A stretch of DNA of 64,000 bases from Nomia melanderi (Eukaryota > Arthropoda > Insecta > Hymenoptera > Halictidae), in contig NC_135006.1 of NCBI RefSeq assembly GCF_051020985.1, positions 18,555,501 to 18,619,500 of the forward strand, written 5' to 3'. Position numbers and translations under genes: made by a program. The notes under the pieces are model-generated. The model had not been told where the DNA came from. It worked only from the letters and a program-made list of their open reading frames with translations, and ran no database searches. Below, piece by piece: positions 36,561 to 49,782 of this stretch (positions within the stretch are counted from its first letter, which is position 1; the number at the start of each line of letters is the position of its first letter).

Positions 36561-38493
36561 GGCGCACAATCATTTTCATCGTGATTTTCGTGTGCATCGC
36601 CCCGATCGATTTCATTCGACGGAGTCAATTAGTGATAATTGTAGATTGCCCTGTAATCACGAATCACTCCCTTTCAGAGTAAGTAGATCGCACAGAGAGG
36701 TTGTTGAACCGCTGAAATGTTGGTCGAGGTGTCTGGAAGATCAAACATGCAAATTGTCCTATTTGAAATTAGCATCCGAAAACATGCATGCCCATCTACC
36801 AAAATCTTGATAAGAATCTACTATTGCTTTACCCAACAATTTTCGAGTGTAAATTTCGTCCCTAAACTCGGCGACTCCTGCGCGTGGACTCATCGCACAA
36901 TCATAAGAGAGAAACGCGTCTCCAGTTCCCGTAACATCTGTCTCGATCGAATCGTACCGAAAAAGCTTCGTAAAGGTGGACAGGTTGTTTATAATCGCCG
37001 TTTCACGGCAAGCAGACACGTATACAGTCATAGAAACAGAAACAGAAAAAGCAGAGACGTGCACACACGGTTCGGGATGTTCCGTGCAAAGCCAAACTCG
37101 CGCGTCTAAGTTGGCGTCAGGCCAGGATTAGTCATAGGAGACCTCTGCTACGTGCGCGCACTCTCTAAGGAACCCGTGAGCTCCGACCTGTTTGGATTCC
37201 GAATTTCAGGTATGATCCGATACATCCCCTGCACCGACGTCTCTGTAGAGATTCCTTCGGGAGTGCAGCTCATCCTATTGTTGCGAGCGAGTAAACCGAT
37301 GCGAGCGAGCAGTCGCGTAGAGACGCTCGACATTTCAGATAATAGTCGCTGACCGAGCTCTGCCGCCTTCCGAGTTGACCGATTCTATCGGATATTAGTT
37401 GCCCGACCGCGAAACTTTTCTCAAACGATTGCGCCCCTCCACGGACTTGTCCATTTTAAAACTGATTTATCCCTCCGCTGCCGGCTGCATTGCAAGTTTC
37501 CACTCGAACGATCGAACAGTTTGAAAAATAAGCTCAACATTGTAATCGCGTTCTATTCTCTCGTATATCGCACGTGTGTTCACCGGCGCAGCGCCGGCCG
37601 TCCCGATTTCTCCTCGATGATAACAAGCGTGAAGGTGTATTTTGACCGTTGTATCGCGTCCGAGGCGATGTTTCGTTAAAATCTTCCGCGTTGCTTCACG
37701 ACATTCGCGGCAGGTTTGTTCTTCGCGTTCGCCTTAACACCGACCGGGAAACGAGCTACTCAAACGTAGACGAGTGGTTCTTCTCTCGTAACAGACGACA
37801 AGTAACGAGATGGTCTTGTCACGTTGCGTTTCCTCTCCGTTCGTCGCGCTCTCTGCCACCGAGCCGCGTTCTTTTCACCTTTTCCATCTAGCATTAACAC
37901 TTGGACCACCGCGTCTTTCGTACGAGTCCCACTATCGCGGATATTTCGATAATATTACGTTTCGTATGGTTCCAACGTTTCACAAAGAAATTCGATCCGT
38001 CTCCGAGTACAAGCGAATCGACTGATTAGCAGATTGCAGCGTCAGGCGGCACAACAGAGAAATGTTTCTGCAGAATTTCGATCGTGTGCAGCGTTGAACG
38101 TTGATTCGGCTGTACTCTCAGCACTCTGTCGCGTTGTTACAGTTGAATATTTTACGTTGGCAAAAGGCAATGTTGGAACGTATAGAGAGGATAATCGAAC
38201 CGATAACGAATCCCCGCCCACGGTAATTATCGCGCAGTCGACGTCTACGCGCCTCCCTTAATTGTCCTGTATTTTCCTGTATTTTCGCGTATCTTCGTGC
38301 CGACGGCGCCGTATTCGCTGAACGGAATCGAAATTCCGGCTGACCGTGGGCGGGATTCAATCAAGGTCCGCCAGGAAACCGGCCGAAATTGAATAGCGTC
38401 ACCTTCTCCGGACTAACGAGGCTGATAAAGCCGTACGTAAATATCGTTTTGGCGATGAATGGTTTTACTTGGAAATCAGCAGTGCCGTCGAGA

Positions 38494-38533
38494 GGTCGCG
38501 TCGCGTCGCGTCGCGTCGCGTCGCGTCGCGTCG
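38494..38533. repeat. GTCGC pentanucleotide microsatellite
   Basis: About eight CpG-rich units; all CpGs are intact. Confidence 0.95.
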
Positions 38534-41105
38534 AGGACAGGGAAAATAATTGCAGGTCACGCCTTCCGGTCCCAGCGGTTGAACAAGAGCCTGAAATTAC
38601 TAGCGGCCGATGAGAAATTTGTCGCTCGAGACTCCGCGACGTGTACGCTTGGGCGTCTTGCTCTAATACATTTGCACGTCCGCAGAAATCGAGCTGTCAA
38701 TTATCTATAGGATTTGATTTACTTTGTTTTGCGATTTCGTACTTGCTCCCTTTGGAGGTGGTAGCTGTGTACGCGCAGAAAGCAGAAAAGCGTCAACTCG
38801 ACTAGCAACGCGCAACGCGAGCAGACCTGAATAATTCGTTCCCCGCTGCAATGCGATATCGTAAAACTCGCTGGAAAAATTGATCGAGAGCGGCTCGCGG
38901 CTTGGACTAGATCGGCGCAACTTCGGTTAATTAACTGCACGTGCGCGCGCGTTTTTATTTCGCCGTTGAAATTGATTGGTACAGTGGTCCGCGGCCTTAA
39001 TCGCTTCAAGTTGGTCCGTTCGTGCGAAACTTTGACTATAAACATACCGTCGATGATAATGGAAGCTACACGTTTTCGGATCTGTTACAGAGTGTTCACC
39101 AATCTTGCGAAATGCCCGAATTATCGAAGCTTCGAAGCTCAAGCTTCAGGGCTGAGAACTTTACCGTGGTTTGTGTCGAACGGATCGCATCGAAAGAGAG
39201 ATATCGTCCGGTCGGAAACTACTTGTCGACTTGGATAGAAAATTGCGACGGTCCGGGCCATTTTCTGGCCGAACGTAACAATTCCCTCTGCTCGTTTCGT
39301 TCCGATGACCCCGGAGATGTTAACGTTCCGCCGGAGAAGCTGGAATTTCAGAAAACAATCGGACCGCCGAATAAAGGATCCGAAGAAAGGAGGGGGGGAT
39401 AGGACTTGGATCCGTGAACGGTCCGGCGAAATCGTTTAAACTTGACCGGTGTTCGTGAGAAGACTCTAGATTGGGATACGCCCGTGCACGCCGCGGCGCG
39501 ACGTTTGCGTATCCCCAATTGAAAAAACGCCCTCAAGAAACTGTGAACAATTTCCTTTCTCTGGCATCGGATTTCTTAGTATTATAGAAGAAACAGTACC
39601 GATTGCTTCGAGTTTTGTCGAAACGCGTTCCCAGATCCAACGAAACTATGCAACATTTTGATCAAGGCAGCTGAAAGGAACCGCGATTTCTTCCTTTCTT
39701 TTTGCTCGAATCGAACTGCCGAATCGCACATTGGCGCCCTGTTTCTCGGACATAATGATGTAACTGGTGCGAATGTGCGGTCGCCGCGGCGTTCGTTCAG
39801 GGTTCGTCGAGATTATTCGATTCGCCCGCATCGGTCGAAATTTACGAGGCGCACTTTCTCTACCGAAAGCGGTTGCCAAGCAAAAAGAACACGCCCTCGG
39901 CGTGCAATTGCTTGTCTCCATCCATCTTTTCCCGTGGCCAGTATAAAAGCTCCCTGCCTGCGGTTTCCTTTCTTGCTCCTTCCTTTTCGCAATCCACGCG
40001 TATCGAGCGGGGGCAACTAATTAAAGGAGGTAGTGGTACTGTTATCGCTTCCCTACCTTCGACTGCAAAAACAAACGCTTGATCGATACGGTTCTATAAT
40101 ATATATACGAGTTCTGTTCAATGTTCGCGCGCCTCTCTCCACGCTTTCCGTGGACATCCGTGGGACACGCTACGCATAGATTCCCGAAGCTGTAGAGTCG
40201 AATCGTGGTAATAGGCAGCGTTGTAGCCAACTGTGTCATTGGACCTCCCTACGGAACAAGAAACGTCGTTTAATTAACATTGTTCAACCCGCGTTCTCTT
40301 GGAACTGGTGCATCGTTTTCGTGACGGCACCTCCAATGTCGTACAATTGAATTATGCTAACGAAAAACGTTTCGTTGGAAACCAGGAACGAGAAATCGCC
40401 ATTTCATTCACACTTTACTCGTCTATTAATTGTCTTGATAATTATGCGCCGGTGGATTAGCGTCGTTGCGCTCCTCCTACCCGCGAAAGGTTTCCATCGT
40501 TTCGATGCTATTTCGAAAATAGCCAGAAATTGTCGGATCTTCTTACGAGCGAACATCTTCTTCTCCTTAGACCGCAGAGAGACCACAGAGAGACCCCGGA
40601 CGAATAAAATCAATTACGGCAACAAGAAAAGTGTAGCGGCATTTTACGACATAATTTCATGGCCAGTCCCCGGATGAACGGACCGCCGGCCGCTTCCCAT
40701 TTTCCAAGCAGCGATTCGCAGCGATCGAATCTCGCAACTTGCTTGAAAGTTATCCGAACGCGTGATCGAGCGATAGATACATCGTACCATTCGAGTCGGG
40801 TGGCCGCGGAGAATCCGAGTGTGCCGGCCGGTTCACGATGAATCGATCCCATTCACCTGTCGCTGCTAGATATACGCTAGTCCTAGGCAGGAACGATGGA
40901 AGCCAGAAAGAAACCAGTCTCGAATTTTTTGGCATTCCTGACCGGATGTATCTGCGCTCACGCTTGACGGCCGACACGACAAAAACGGGCGTCGATGCAC
41001 GATAACCATAACGACCTAGCGATCGATAGAACTTGCTGCCTTTGCAAGCCGCCTCGCGCTTTTTTTATCTATCCGTTTCTTTCCCTCCTCTCCCTCCTTC
41101 CGGCT

Positions 41106-41323
41106 ATTGGTTTCTTTTCCCTTTTTTCGGGACGATCGCCATTGGTACGCGCGTTCCATCGTTCTTGGACAAGCGCGACTCTCGCGGCCAATAAGAAAGA
41201 GAGAGAGAGAGCCAGTCTCGAATTTCTATGGTGTCGCTGGTCCCGAAAACGACACGAAAAAATTCACCGAGAACCGGCGGAGCTTTCCGAGCATTTTGCG
41301 ACAGGACCCACCGAGTAACCAAT
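41106..41323. promoter_or_regulatory. Cluster of four CCAAT boxes
   Basis: ATTGG at 41106-41110 and 41141-41145 and CCAAT at 41188-41192 and 41319-41323; the last, AACCAATCAG, is a near-perfect NF-Y site. Four within 218 bp in CpG-rich sequence suggests a promoter or enhancer, but no first exon was recognised next to it. Confidence 0.35.
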
Positions 41324-41659
41324 CAGCTGCGGTTACCTGCGGTCGCTGTACGCGCATATGGCGCGCACCGGTCGATTAACGTCGCGGCTGCGACCACCGG
41401 GACGCTACACGATTTCCCGATGATCCAGCGTACCACAAACTGCGCTGAACAAATTTCGTATCGAAAAATCATCTCGCGTCGAATTCTCCGATTACCTCGC
41501 ATCGTAGCGAAACGAGGTGTGTATCGGTTAAACGGTATCTCCTTGGCGAGGTTCGAAAGACACTTGGAAAATTCTCATCTCAGACTCTGAGAGGTCAGCC
41601 TAAGGTCAGTCGAAAGGAGACGCGATTCGCGGGATTGATGCACGGACCCGTGGTTGCGT

Positions 41660-41700
41660 GGTTGCAATGCGGTTGCAATGCGGTTGCAATGCGGTTGCAA
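41660..41700. repeat. 11-nt tandem array (GGTTGCAATGC)
   Basis: Three exact copies and a partial fourth. Confidence 0.95.
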
Positions 41701-43250
41701 CCAGGAAGCATCTCGGAGGGACGCGTGCTCCGGATGCATCGGGTCAAGTACCAGGTCGAAAAAGGGCACGGCTCGGTACAATTAAAAGATGGCTGCGCCT
41801 AGTACCGATTGTTCGGCTGTTCGAACGAGAGAAAAAAAGCTAGACAGAAGGTGAAACAGGCACGGAAAACACGTTAATGAACGATCCACGGTGCAGGGCA
41901 TTGTTCTCTTAATGGCGGGGCCAGAGGCGGGGTATCCTGGATGTCAACGTCATTACGGATGCGCGCGAATCCGACACACGGCATTAACCCACTTTTGTTT
42001 AATCACAAAGGCAATCTGCGATCCGCTCGAGTTCAACGTCTCGCTGCCACTTTGGCGCCACCGGTACACCCTAATTGCTTTTCGATTGAAGCTGCTGTGC
42101 CGAGCGCGGTCTTCTCTTTTCTCGTGTTCATCGCACTGACCGTCGCTACTGCGCTGTCTCGCGTTTCGCTTTCCTATTTCTAACTCGTGCGTCGTCGTTG
42201 GTCAAAAGCCTGTCTACGCTTTCGCGGCAAGCTTACAATCCGACGAAGTAGGGATCGGGATTACAACGTTTGTAGGATGCCTAGGCGAACCGAACTCTTT
42301 CAGAGGCAGAACCAATCGTACAGATTCTTCGGTCGGTTCTATGTATCGAGAAGAAGAAAGGGTCGCTGTTCCGATGTAAGTAACGTATCGTAGAATGCAA
42401 TGAAACTGTGGGTACTCTGCATTTCTAGGGATTTCTATTTATCGCATGGGATTTCCCTGTTGAGATTGCGAGAATTCTCCGGTGAAGAAGCAGTTTCCCG
42501 AGACAATCGGTGTTTCATTCGACCGTACACATCGGATTGATCGGAACGCGCGCAAGGAGAAGGTTCCGCCTGACTCACCGGGTCGTATCCCGGTTTCCTC
42601 GCCCATTTTCAAGTGCGTTTACTAAATCAGTTGCGTGTGTCGGCATATCCGGCCTTTAAGTACGACTGTATGAGCCTTAAATACCGATGCCTCGCCTCCT
42701 CGTCGCTCATCGTTTGTTATTCAGGACCACGCGTGTGTTCGCCCGCGCCTAATAATTCGCCGATCGAATCACGGTCCCTTTTCCTCATTCTGATTCAGCT
42801 GTTGGAACAATATGCTAATTCTCCCCATTCTTCCGACTGATTGTTCATCATCCTAGAGTGTCTTGATAAAACAAAGGTTACGAGGGACGAGTTTCGACTC
42901 AATAATTGCTCCAACGAATACAAACTATGAGAAATTTGTCGCTTCACGCGATCGCTTCCCAGTTTTCTGGAAATTAAAGACCGCGATGCCGCGTATCTCG
43001 TGTACCCGAGAACGGTCGAGATAACCTGCGTTTTATCATATCAAACGACCCCTCACGTCGGTGTTTACGCGTGCATCAAAGGGATCTAATCAAAGGCGAG
43101 AAAAGAACGAGATCAAAGACCATCGATCGCGCGACATTCGTGCGTCGGCAAATCTATTTTCGTTCGTGATCGTGGAGTGCGATTTCAAACGTAGAAGGAA
43201 GAAGGAGTGACGAGAGAGAACGTTACTCGTCGAAATCCAATCAATTCGCG

Positions 43251-43288
43251 ATTCGCGGCGCGTCGCGGCGCGTCGCGGCGTGTCGCGC
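43251..43288. repeat. 10-nt tandem array (CGTCGCGGCG)
   Basis: About four copies, CpG-saturated, with substitutions at the ends. Confidence 0.9.
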
Positions 43289-43817
43289 CTCGTCGTGAAA
43301 ACGAGACACGGACAATATAACACGGCGAATTGCATAATTCTGAAAATGATATTTTAATCGAGCGTCCAGAGAGGGGACATGTGGTGTCAGGTGTTCTGGC
43401 TGTCAAACTGAATTACGGCGTATCAGAGACGTCACGCGATTTCGACAACTGATGCGTGTATTACTTATAAAAATATTATAATTATAAAATGGAATGAAAA
43501 ATTCATCTGTAAAGTTGAAATGGAATTGCAAGGGACGGAGTTAATCGATCAGGATCGATTCTCTACGAAAATTTCATCGAGTGGAAATAACGGTACAAGG
43601 GGAGATAATTACGCAAGGGACAAGAAATCCCGGCGACCGCAACGGCACCAGTCAGCGGAAGTTGGTCACGTCGCAGTCCGTGGAACAACGAATAAATCAG
43701 CCAAACTTCTCTCGTTATCTCTGATTACTCGCGGAACCTCGGCGCGGGTTATCCACGAATTCGTGAGATATTCCGGTTGCTTTGCTCGCACGACTCACGC
43801 CTCGACTTTCCCGGTGG

Positions 43818-43920
43818 TTCGTGATTCGTGATTCATAATTCGTGATTCTTGATTCTTGATTCTTGATTCTTGATTCTTGATTCTTGATTCTTGATTCTTG
43901 ATTCGTGATTCGAGATTCGT
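43818..43920. repeat. 7-nt array (TTCTTGA) with TTCGTGA edges
   Basis: A pure TTCTTGA core is flanked on both sides by TTCGTGA variants, a pattern expected when one variant spreads from the middle of an array. Confidence 0.95.
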
Positions 43921-44271
43921 GGTCGAGAAGGAAAGACGTGCCCCTTCGAGATTAGCCTACGACGAATCTGCCGTAAAAATAACTGATGCGACACTCGTCG
44001 CGTGTGTTATCGGAGGACGGCGGCTTTTCATGCACTTACGTGTGTCTATACGCCGCGGCGATTGTACATCGATTAGCCGTTCAGACGAGTCCCTGAATGA
44101 ACCGAAACATCGCTGAACCTCGCATGGAGGTTCCTATACGCTACTTTGTATTCCTTTTCAGGCGGCGCGGCTTTCCTATCGTAAATGTCCTTCCTAACTG
44201 TAAGCTAATCCAGCAAGTATTCCAGCAACATTCATTTCCAAAACTGCGAATTTTCGTACTCGACTTCCATC

Positions 44272-44309
44272 ACTTGTAATTACTTGTAATTACTTGTAAT
44301 TACTTGTAA
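44272..44309. repeat. 10-nt tandem array (ACTTGTAATT)
   Basis: Four copies, the last truncated. Confidence 0.95.
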
Positions 44310-47050
44310 CACACTGAAAAGATGAAACTCGAGCAGTTAGATGTAATTTAATAATAATTTCGGTAAAGGGTAAATATTTTCATTGGAGCTAATTTCCTCG
44401 TGAAAACTATAATATATCGAAGCGTTTTGCTTAAAGACTTAGTTTGCTGTCACGCGTTAGTCCAGCAATACGAAAGTGACGAGAAATGGTTGCGCACGGT
44501 AGTCCAAGTACGCGAACGTTCGGGACGACTGACAATCAGATCTACGCGTCCAGGAAGATGAAAGGGGACCGAGCGGAGAACACGAAGAGCCTCGCCATCC
44601 CCAACGGGGCGCCTCTTATTTCGCTCGTTTCTCGTTCCTTTCTATTAGCTACGATTTCAAATTCCCTTCAGCGATATTGCTCCTTTCCTTTGACTGCCGC
44701 CCGGCGACGGACGATGGGCTTTACGATGGGCTTTACACTGGGTTTTCGCCAGGGTTTTCGCCGGGGTTTTCGCCGGGGTCGTCAGAGGAGTTCCAGCGAC
44801 GCTCTGCGCCCCGGAAACTTTCGAGGGGCGACGTCTTAAGTCGCTAAATAAAAGATTCAGCCCCGACTACTCCCCGAACGCTCGTTCTTCGACGCCTGTC
44901 GTTCCTCTTTCTTCTTCTCGCGGTCTTTCATAGTCGATGCCGATTTCTGTCTCCGTGCTGCGATCATTACGATGAAATTGGGCCAGAGGGTTTCTTCTCT
45001 TCTCACGTGTACAGTAACCTACATAGCAGTTAACTACCCTACTGCTGCGAGGGAATCAGACTCACAGGATACATTGAAATTACATTGACTCGGAAGGATC
45101 GTTCCGAGCATGGTTCGTCGGTGAAATTAGTCGAGCTACTTTCATCTGTTATTTCATCGTTTCAGTACCGACATAGAATACTGTTCGTGTCACAGTTAGT
45201 CCAACCACATCCTTCGAATGACCGATCACCTTCTTCGAACGCGCGAAGAGCGTTATCTCTCCTTGCGAATCCTTTCTCGGGCAATTCCTTTCTCGTTCTC
45301 CGAGTCGCATGACTATGCGACGCAGGACGTGACGCGGCGATCTCACGTGGGACCGAGGAACGATGCACACGCGGCTGTCGTGTGGGCGAAACGGACGCTG
45401 GAGGAAACATCTGCAAAATGTTCGTTCGGTCGCGGCAGTTTCGAACGGAATCAATATTCCGGCGCAACTTCCGTGGCACCGTTCCGCGATATCGGGAGGG
45501 AATCGAAGGTAACCCTGCCACGGCTCAACTTTGCGATCCCGCTTTATTAACGAGATATTACTTTCCGGGGGAATATCGGGCCAGCCAGGATTCCGGGTCG
45601 ATGCTCGTTATCGAGCGTGATCAGGAATCGGTTTAATTCTAACGAACCAATTACCCTCGGAGCCAGTGTGTAATAAAACGTTCACGACGGGAGAATCGGG
45701 GACCCGGGACCTCAGAGGACACGGGGATCTTGGAGCGACACGGCCTCGAGATCGATTAATTGAAAGCCGTCGAAAGACGGATAGCACGGGAACGAGCAAG
45801 GGGCGACAACGATTACACGCCGAGCCTCGTATCTAGAATTTCATTACCCATGTACATAGTATGTAATATATTTAGTCAACTTCTCCGTCTATGTGCAGTA
45901 TACTGTTCTAGTTTTCTGTTCCAAGTAATTTATTTCCGATGATAACATGAAAACAAGTTGCGATCGCGTCGGTTAACGCGCCAGTCGACAAATATACACG
46001 ACGTCTGCATTTATCGGTATCCGTGGAACAACTTTTAGGCGTGATTGCAATATCAGAATTTGACTCAGGTGCGAAACGATAACTTGCCTGGAACGGGCTC
46101 TAGTGGCTCTGTTCCTTTCCTTTCGTTAATATTCTTTGCGCGGCATAATGAATCATCTAGCTCAGCGACGTTCTTCGTTGTCTTCGTTTCCCTCGCATTT
46201 TTGCGTCACACGGATGCCCACGTGTGTCCCCGGTCGCCTACTCCGCGTTGCCTCCGACAATCCATTCACGGCAGATTCTCTATCGAAGCTAATATCCTTG
46301 CCAACCGAACGAGCATAAAGTTGACGATAACTTGTTTCTTAATTCTTTCGCGTAAAAGGACTTGTAATTCCTTTGAGAAAGTAGCAGTCGATTCAAACTG
46401 TTGAAATCTCGAAATCCTTGAACATGTTTCCATTGAAATATGGATTGCACGCGTATTGAAATTGCACTTGGTGGATTCGTCGGGGGCTGAAACGACGATA
46501 CAACGTTCTTCTTGCTTCTGCTTGATCCATCCGTACAATGTCTCCACGTCCAAGGCCCCTGCCAGTTAGCGTTACCGATGCATCGATGCAACCCGAATTC
46601 CGGGTTCCACCGGAGTGCCTCAGTTCTTGGCTGCACCCGAACGTCCCACGGCACGCAACAATTTCCAGGCATAACGAGAAACGTGTCTCTCGGTTCAGCG
46701 CACGGATCGAACGTGCATGTAACAGCCGTAGTACTACGTTCATTCGCTTTCGAAGGGAACACGGGGGCGGTCATCCTCGATAAACGCGAAATGCGCGTCA
46801 TCAATGAACCCTGCCAGTATTCTCCTACCCTGCGACGCGACCAACCAAGGAACCTTCATCCTTCGTTACTACAGAGGGTCCGTTCAATGTCCAATTACTA
46901 AAATCGATAAACAGACATTAGAGGTTTGCTGGATTTTTTGTAACAATCGTACAAGCTTAAAGGCCCGCAGGAGCGAACGATTAAACGTCTCGAGCGGCCG
47001 CGATGCGTCAATTTTATCGACACCTTCGACCTTTCCCTCCAACCCCGAAA

Positions 47051-47130
47051 GGGTGGCGATGGTGGCGATGGTGGCGATGGTGGCGATGGTGGCGGTGCTG
47101 GCGACATTGGCGACATTGACGGCATTGGCG
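47051..47130. repeat. 9-nt array (GGTGGCGAT)
   Basis: Four exact copies followed by diverged GGCGACATT units. Confidence 0.9.
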
Positions 47131-48183
47131 ACCGGGTAGGTGGCTGAGGAACGCGTTTCCGTTTGTCGCGTCCCGGAGACAAAGGTGGGTATCCGTTTAA
47201 TGGTCGATCGTTGGAGAAACCGTACTCTCTTGCGCGAGCACTAAAACCAATGCGCAGAGGCGGTGGCATATCCGGCGCAACGGCTGGCTGCCCTAACTGT
47301 TGCGTTTCGTTCGTAGAAGGAGCGGCCCGCTGCGACCGCCGCGCAAGTTATTAACGACAATCGATCTAATTTTAATCTCATCTCTCGCCCACGCCGCCGC
47401 GATTCTCCGGGGGAAAGCCGAGGCGTCTGATCGCGCGACCTCGCTGGGGACACTGCTCCTGCCGCGACGCTATTGGCTCGCGCTCGCGGCATCAACGGAA
47501 AGCCTCCTCACCCACCATGTCGAGGGAAATGGTGGGAGCCGGCGGATCTCGGTTGTACGGGGCAAGGGGCGCCTTGATCGAACAGCGACGCGAGGGGAAG
47601 CGGTCTTCTAGCTGGAGGGAGACAGAGTTCTAGTTCGCTTTGGCTAAAGGAGTCAGGTTGTTGGACGTTGCTGGAGAGATGGTGATGGACGTTGCACTGT
47701 GCGAGAGGGGAACGGATGTGTAGCGATGGATATTGCTATTCGAGCAACTGTTCAACAGAAGAGCACTCGATCGATCGTTTCCTGCAGATTTTTCCATGAA
47801 ACTCGCCGATTTATTCTACTTTCATTCGGTTTACTAGCTTCAACCGTTTACCCATCTTCCGATATTCGGAACGGAGAACCGGAAGGATCAATTCGAGGCA
47901 TGCACGGTCCTCGGGAATGTTTGTCGCACAGTTGGGAACAAGTGCTCGAAAGTCACAGCGTCCACCGTCAGGCCTCGAGCCAGCTTCGCCGAACGCGATC
48001 AACGATTCAGCGACAACTCGGCGAGGGAAGGTGATACCTCGAGCCTTTTTCCGTTCCCCGGAACTGCCGCAAACACTGAAACCGTGTTCTCGGTGTACCG
48101 ACGGCAACCCTCGATTGTTCGAACTTACACTGCACCGGTAGCCATCGCTGCGGGTGCCATCGGTGGGAACGCATCGCACGATG

Positions 48184-48982
48184 AAACGGAGCGACCCGAC
48201 GGTCAGACGGAGACGACGCTACGCTGTTGGGGAAAGAGAGACGGAGAGAAGTCGCTGCGCCGATAAGAGAGAGAAGCCGTTCTGGAAAATCGAGTGGCGG
48301 GGAGGGTTCGGTGCGTCTGGTTGGAGGAGGACAGCGTCCCGTTGGAAGGGGACAAAGAGGAGAGTGATCGCGCAGCAGGAAAGCTGGCCGCCGGGCGCCA
48401 TACTGCTTTCATTCGTTCGGCACAGTACGCGCCCAGCGCCTACGCGGATTGTCTCTCGGTGCTTGTCGTGCTCGTTCGATTGTCGTGGTGGTGTTAGTTT
48501 TCTTGGAATTTTCTTTTTTTTTTATACCCTCGGTTCTCGTGCTCTCTCGGTACGTTTTCACGAATTTTTACGGGCCAACTAACCCGGTGCGTGTTTGATC
48601 GTCGACTGCAAGCGACCGCTTCTCCGTGGCATTGATACACGAAGAACAGCAAGGACGGAAAACCGAGCAGACACCATTTCTGTTCACCAGCAGCACAAGC
48701 ACCAGCCAGCTAGGCAGTTAGCCGTCGTCGTCGTCGTCGTCGTCGTCAGCGTCGTCGTCGCCGCCGCCGCCGCCGCTGCTGTCGCTGTTCATTTCTCAAG
48801 CTGGTCTAGTCAGGCCGTTATTCCATTACTCTCGCTGTCTCTCTCTTTCCTTCCTTCTCGCGTCAGTAGCGTATACAGTGGCGGAGGCAGAAACCACGGG
48901 ATTTTACGCGACCACCCAGTGTACTCTGGCTCGACGCTCAGCAACCGACTTCCGGAGCTGACCGGCTCTACGCGTTCCACCA
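48184..48982 (+). promoter_or_regulatory. Candidate promoter and long 5' untranslated exon
   Basis: There is no ATG on the + strand from 48184 to 49164 (about 980 nt), far longer than chance would give. The GC-rich part ends with a strong splice donor, CCACCAG|GTGAGC at 48982/48983. A TATA-like TTTATACC follows a T-run near 48517-48526, and CGT/CCG triplet runs at 48722-48780 are typical of GC-rich 5' UTRs. Together this reads as the start of a + strand gene with a non-coding first exon whose coding exons are not recognisable in the remaining 15 kb. The true start site is not determined. Confidence 0.45.
48722..48780. repeat. CGT and CCG triplet repeats
   Basis: CGT run followed by a CCG run inside the ATG-free candidate 5' UTR. 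Confidence 0.95.
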
Positions 48983-49743
48983 GGTGAGCAACTTCGCGCT
49001 GATAGACCAGCGCTGGATCGGGTAGATATTTTGCTTGAAAATACTATCTTTATTCGAATTTCCTTCTCGTCTCGTCTCTTTTCGTGTATCAACACCCTGT
49101 ATCAACACCTTTGGACCAACCCCCTCCCTCGATCTTAACACTGCACTCCACTCTTCGACAACCTATGAACCAAGAATCTTCTCTGAAACACTAATTTGAA
49201 AACAAGTCATTCGACTGTATATCTCGGCGATTCCAATCCCTGCGACCATTGAGAATTCGACGAAGATGCTGTTAGCGAGAAAATATTGATTTTAAAGGTG
49301 CAATCGAAGAATCTCCGGCAAGGAAACTGTTAAAACAGAGAAATCCTATTTGTAACGAGCCCGAAACTCGATTACAACGCCCGGCCCCGCCGTGTCCCGT
49401 CCTGTCGATACACACCGGTTACGGTTACGCGCTCTTACTTTCGATCGAGGCCGACTCGGCCTCGAAACCCGTCCGCACTTTCGGAACAGCTGCTCGGCCG
49501 GCCGCGGACACCGAGAGGAGTACCAGTTTCGAGCGAACGTTTCACCGATGCCACCGTGCACGGTCCGTTGCCTGGCAATGTGCGAGCAGAGCCCTTCGCT
49601 TCCCTCTCCGCGGTTAACCCCTTGGCTGGCATCCCTCCTCGCGGAGGACTGCTCGGCTCCGACGAAACATCTCTGGCCGAATCCAACGGCCCGCGCACCG
49701 GATGCGGTCCTTCGAACCTCTTCTCTCGTGATTTGCTCCGCGT

Positions 49744-49782
<39 letters not shown>
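49744..49782. repeat. ACGC tetranucleotide microsatellite
   Basis: About nine pure units. Confidence 0.95.

Larger units (their letters stand above)
21318..48183. other. 27 kb without a recognisable gene
   Basis: Unique non-coding sequence with scattered tandem repeats. Open frames of up to about 200 codons occur but overlap in several frames, lack plausible splice structure and resemble nothing I know. It may be intergenic DNA or introns of long genes. The CCAAT cluster at 41.1-41.3 kb is the only promoter-like spot noted. Confidence 0.55.

Noticed and set aside
36296..36628. Minus-strand frames rich in Arg-Glu-Gly-Ala repeats, and an ATGGAAGT|GTAAGT start-exon shape at their end
   Set aside because: The frames exist only because of the 8-nt minisatellite at 36464-36560. 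The start-exon shape has no partner.
46266..46804. Overlapping minus-strand frames of 95 to 171 codons, one starting LDVETLYGWIKQKQEERC
   Set aside because: Part looks protein-like, but three frames and the opposite strand are open together, and no splice signals or family match could be fixed. Left unannotated.
48595..48987. 130-codon frame in the candidate 5' UTR
   Set aside because: It has no ATG at all and owes its length to CGT and CCG triplet runs. The ATG absence argues for untranslated sequence.
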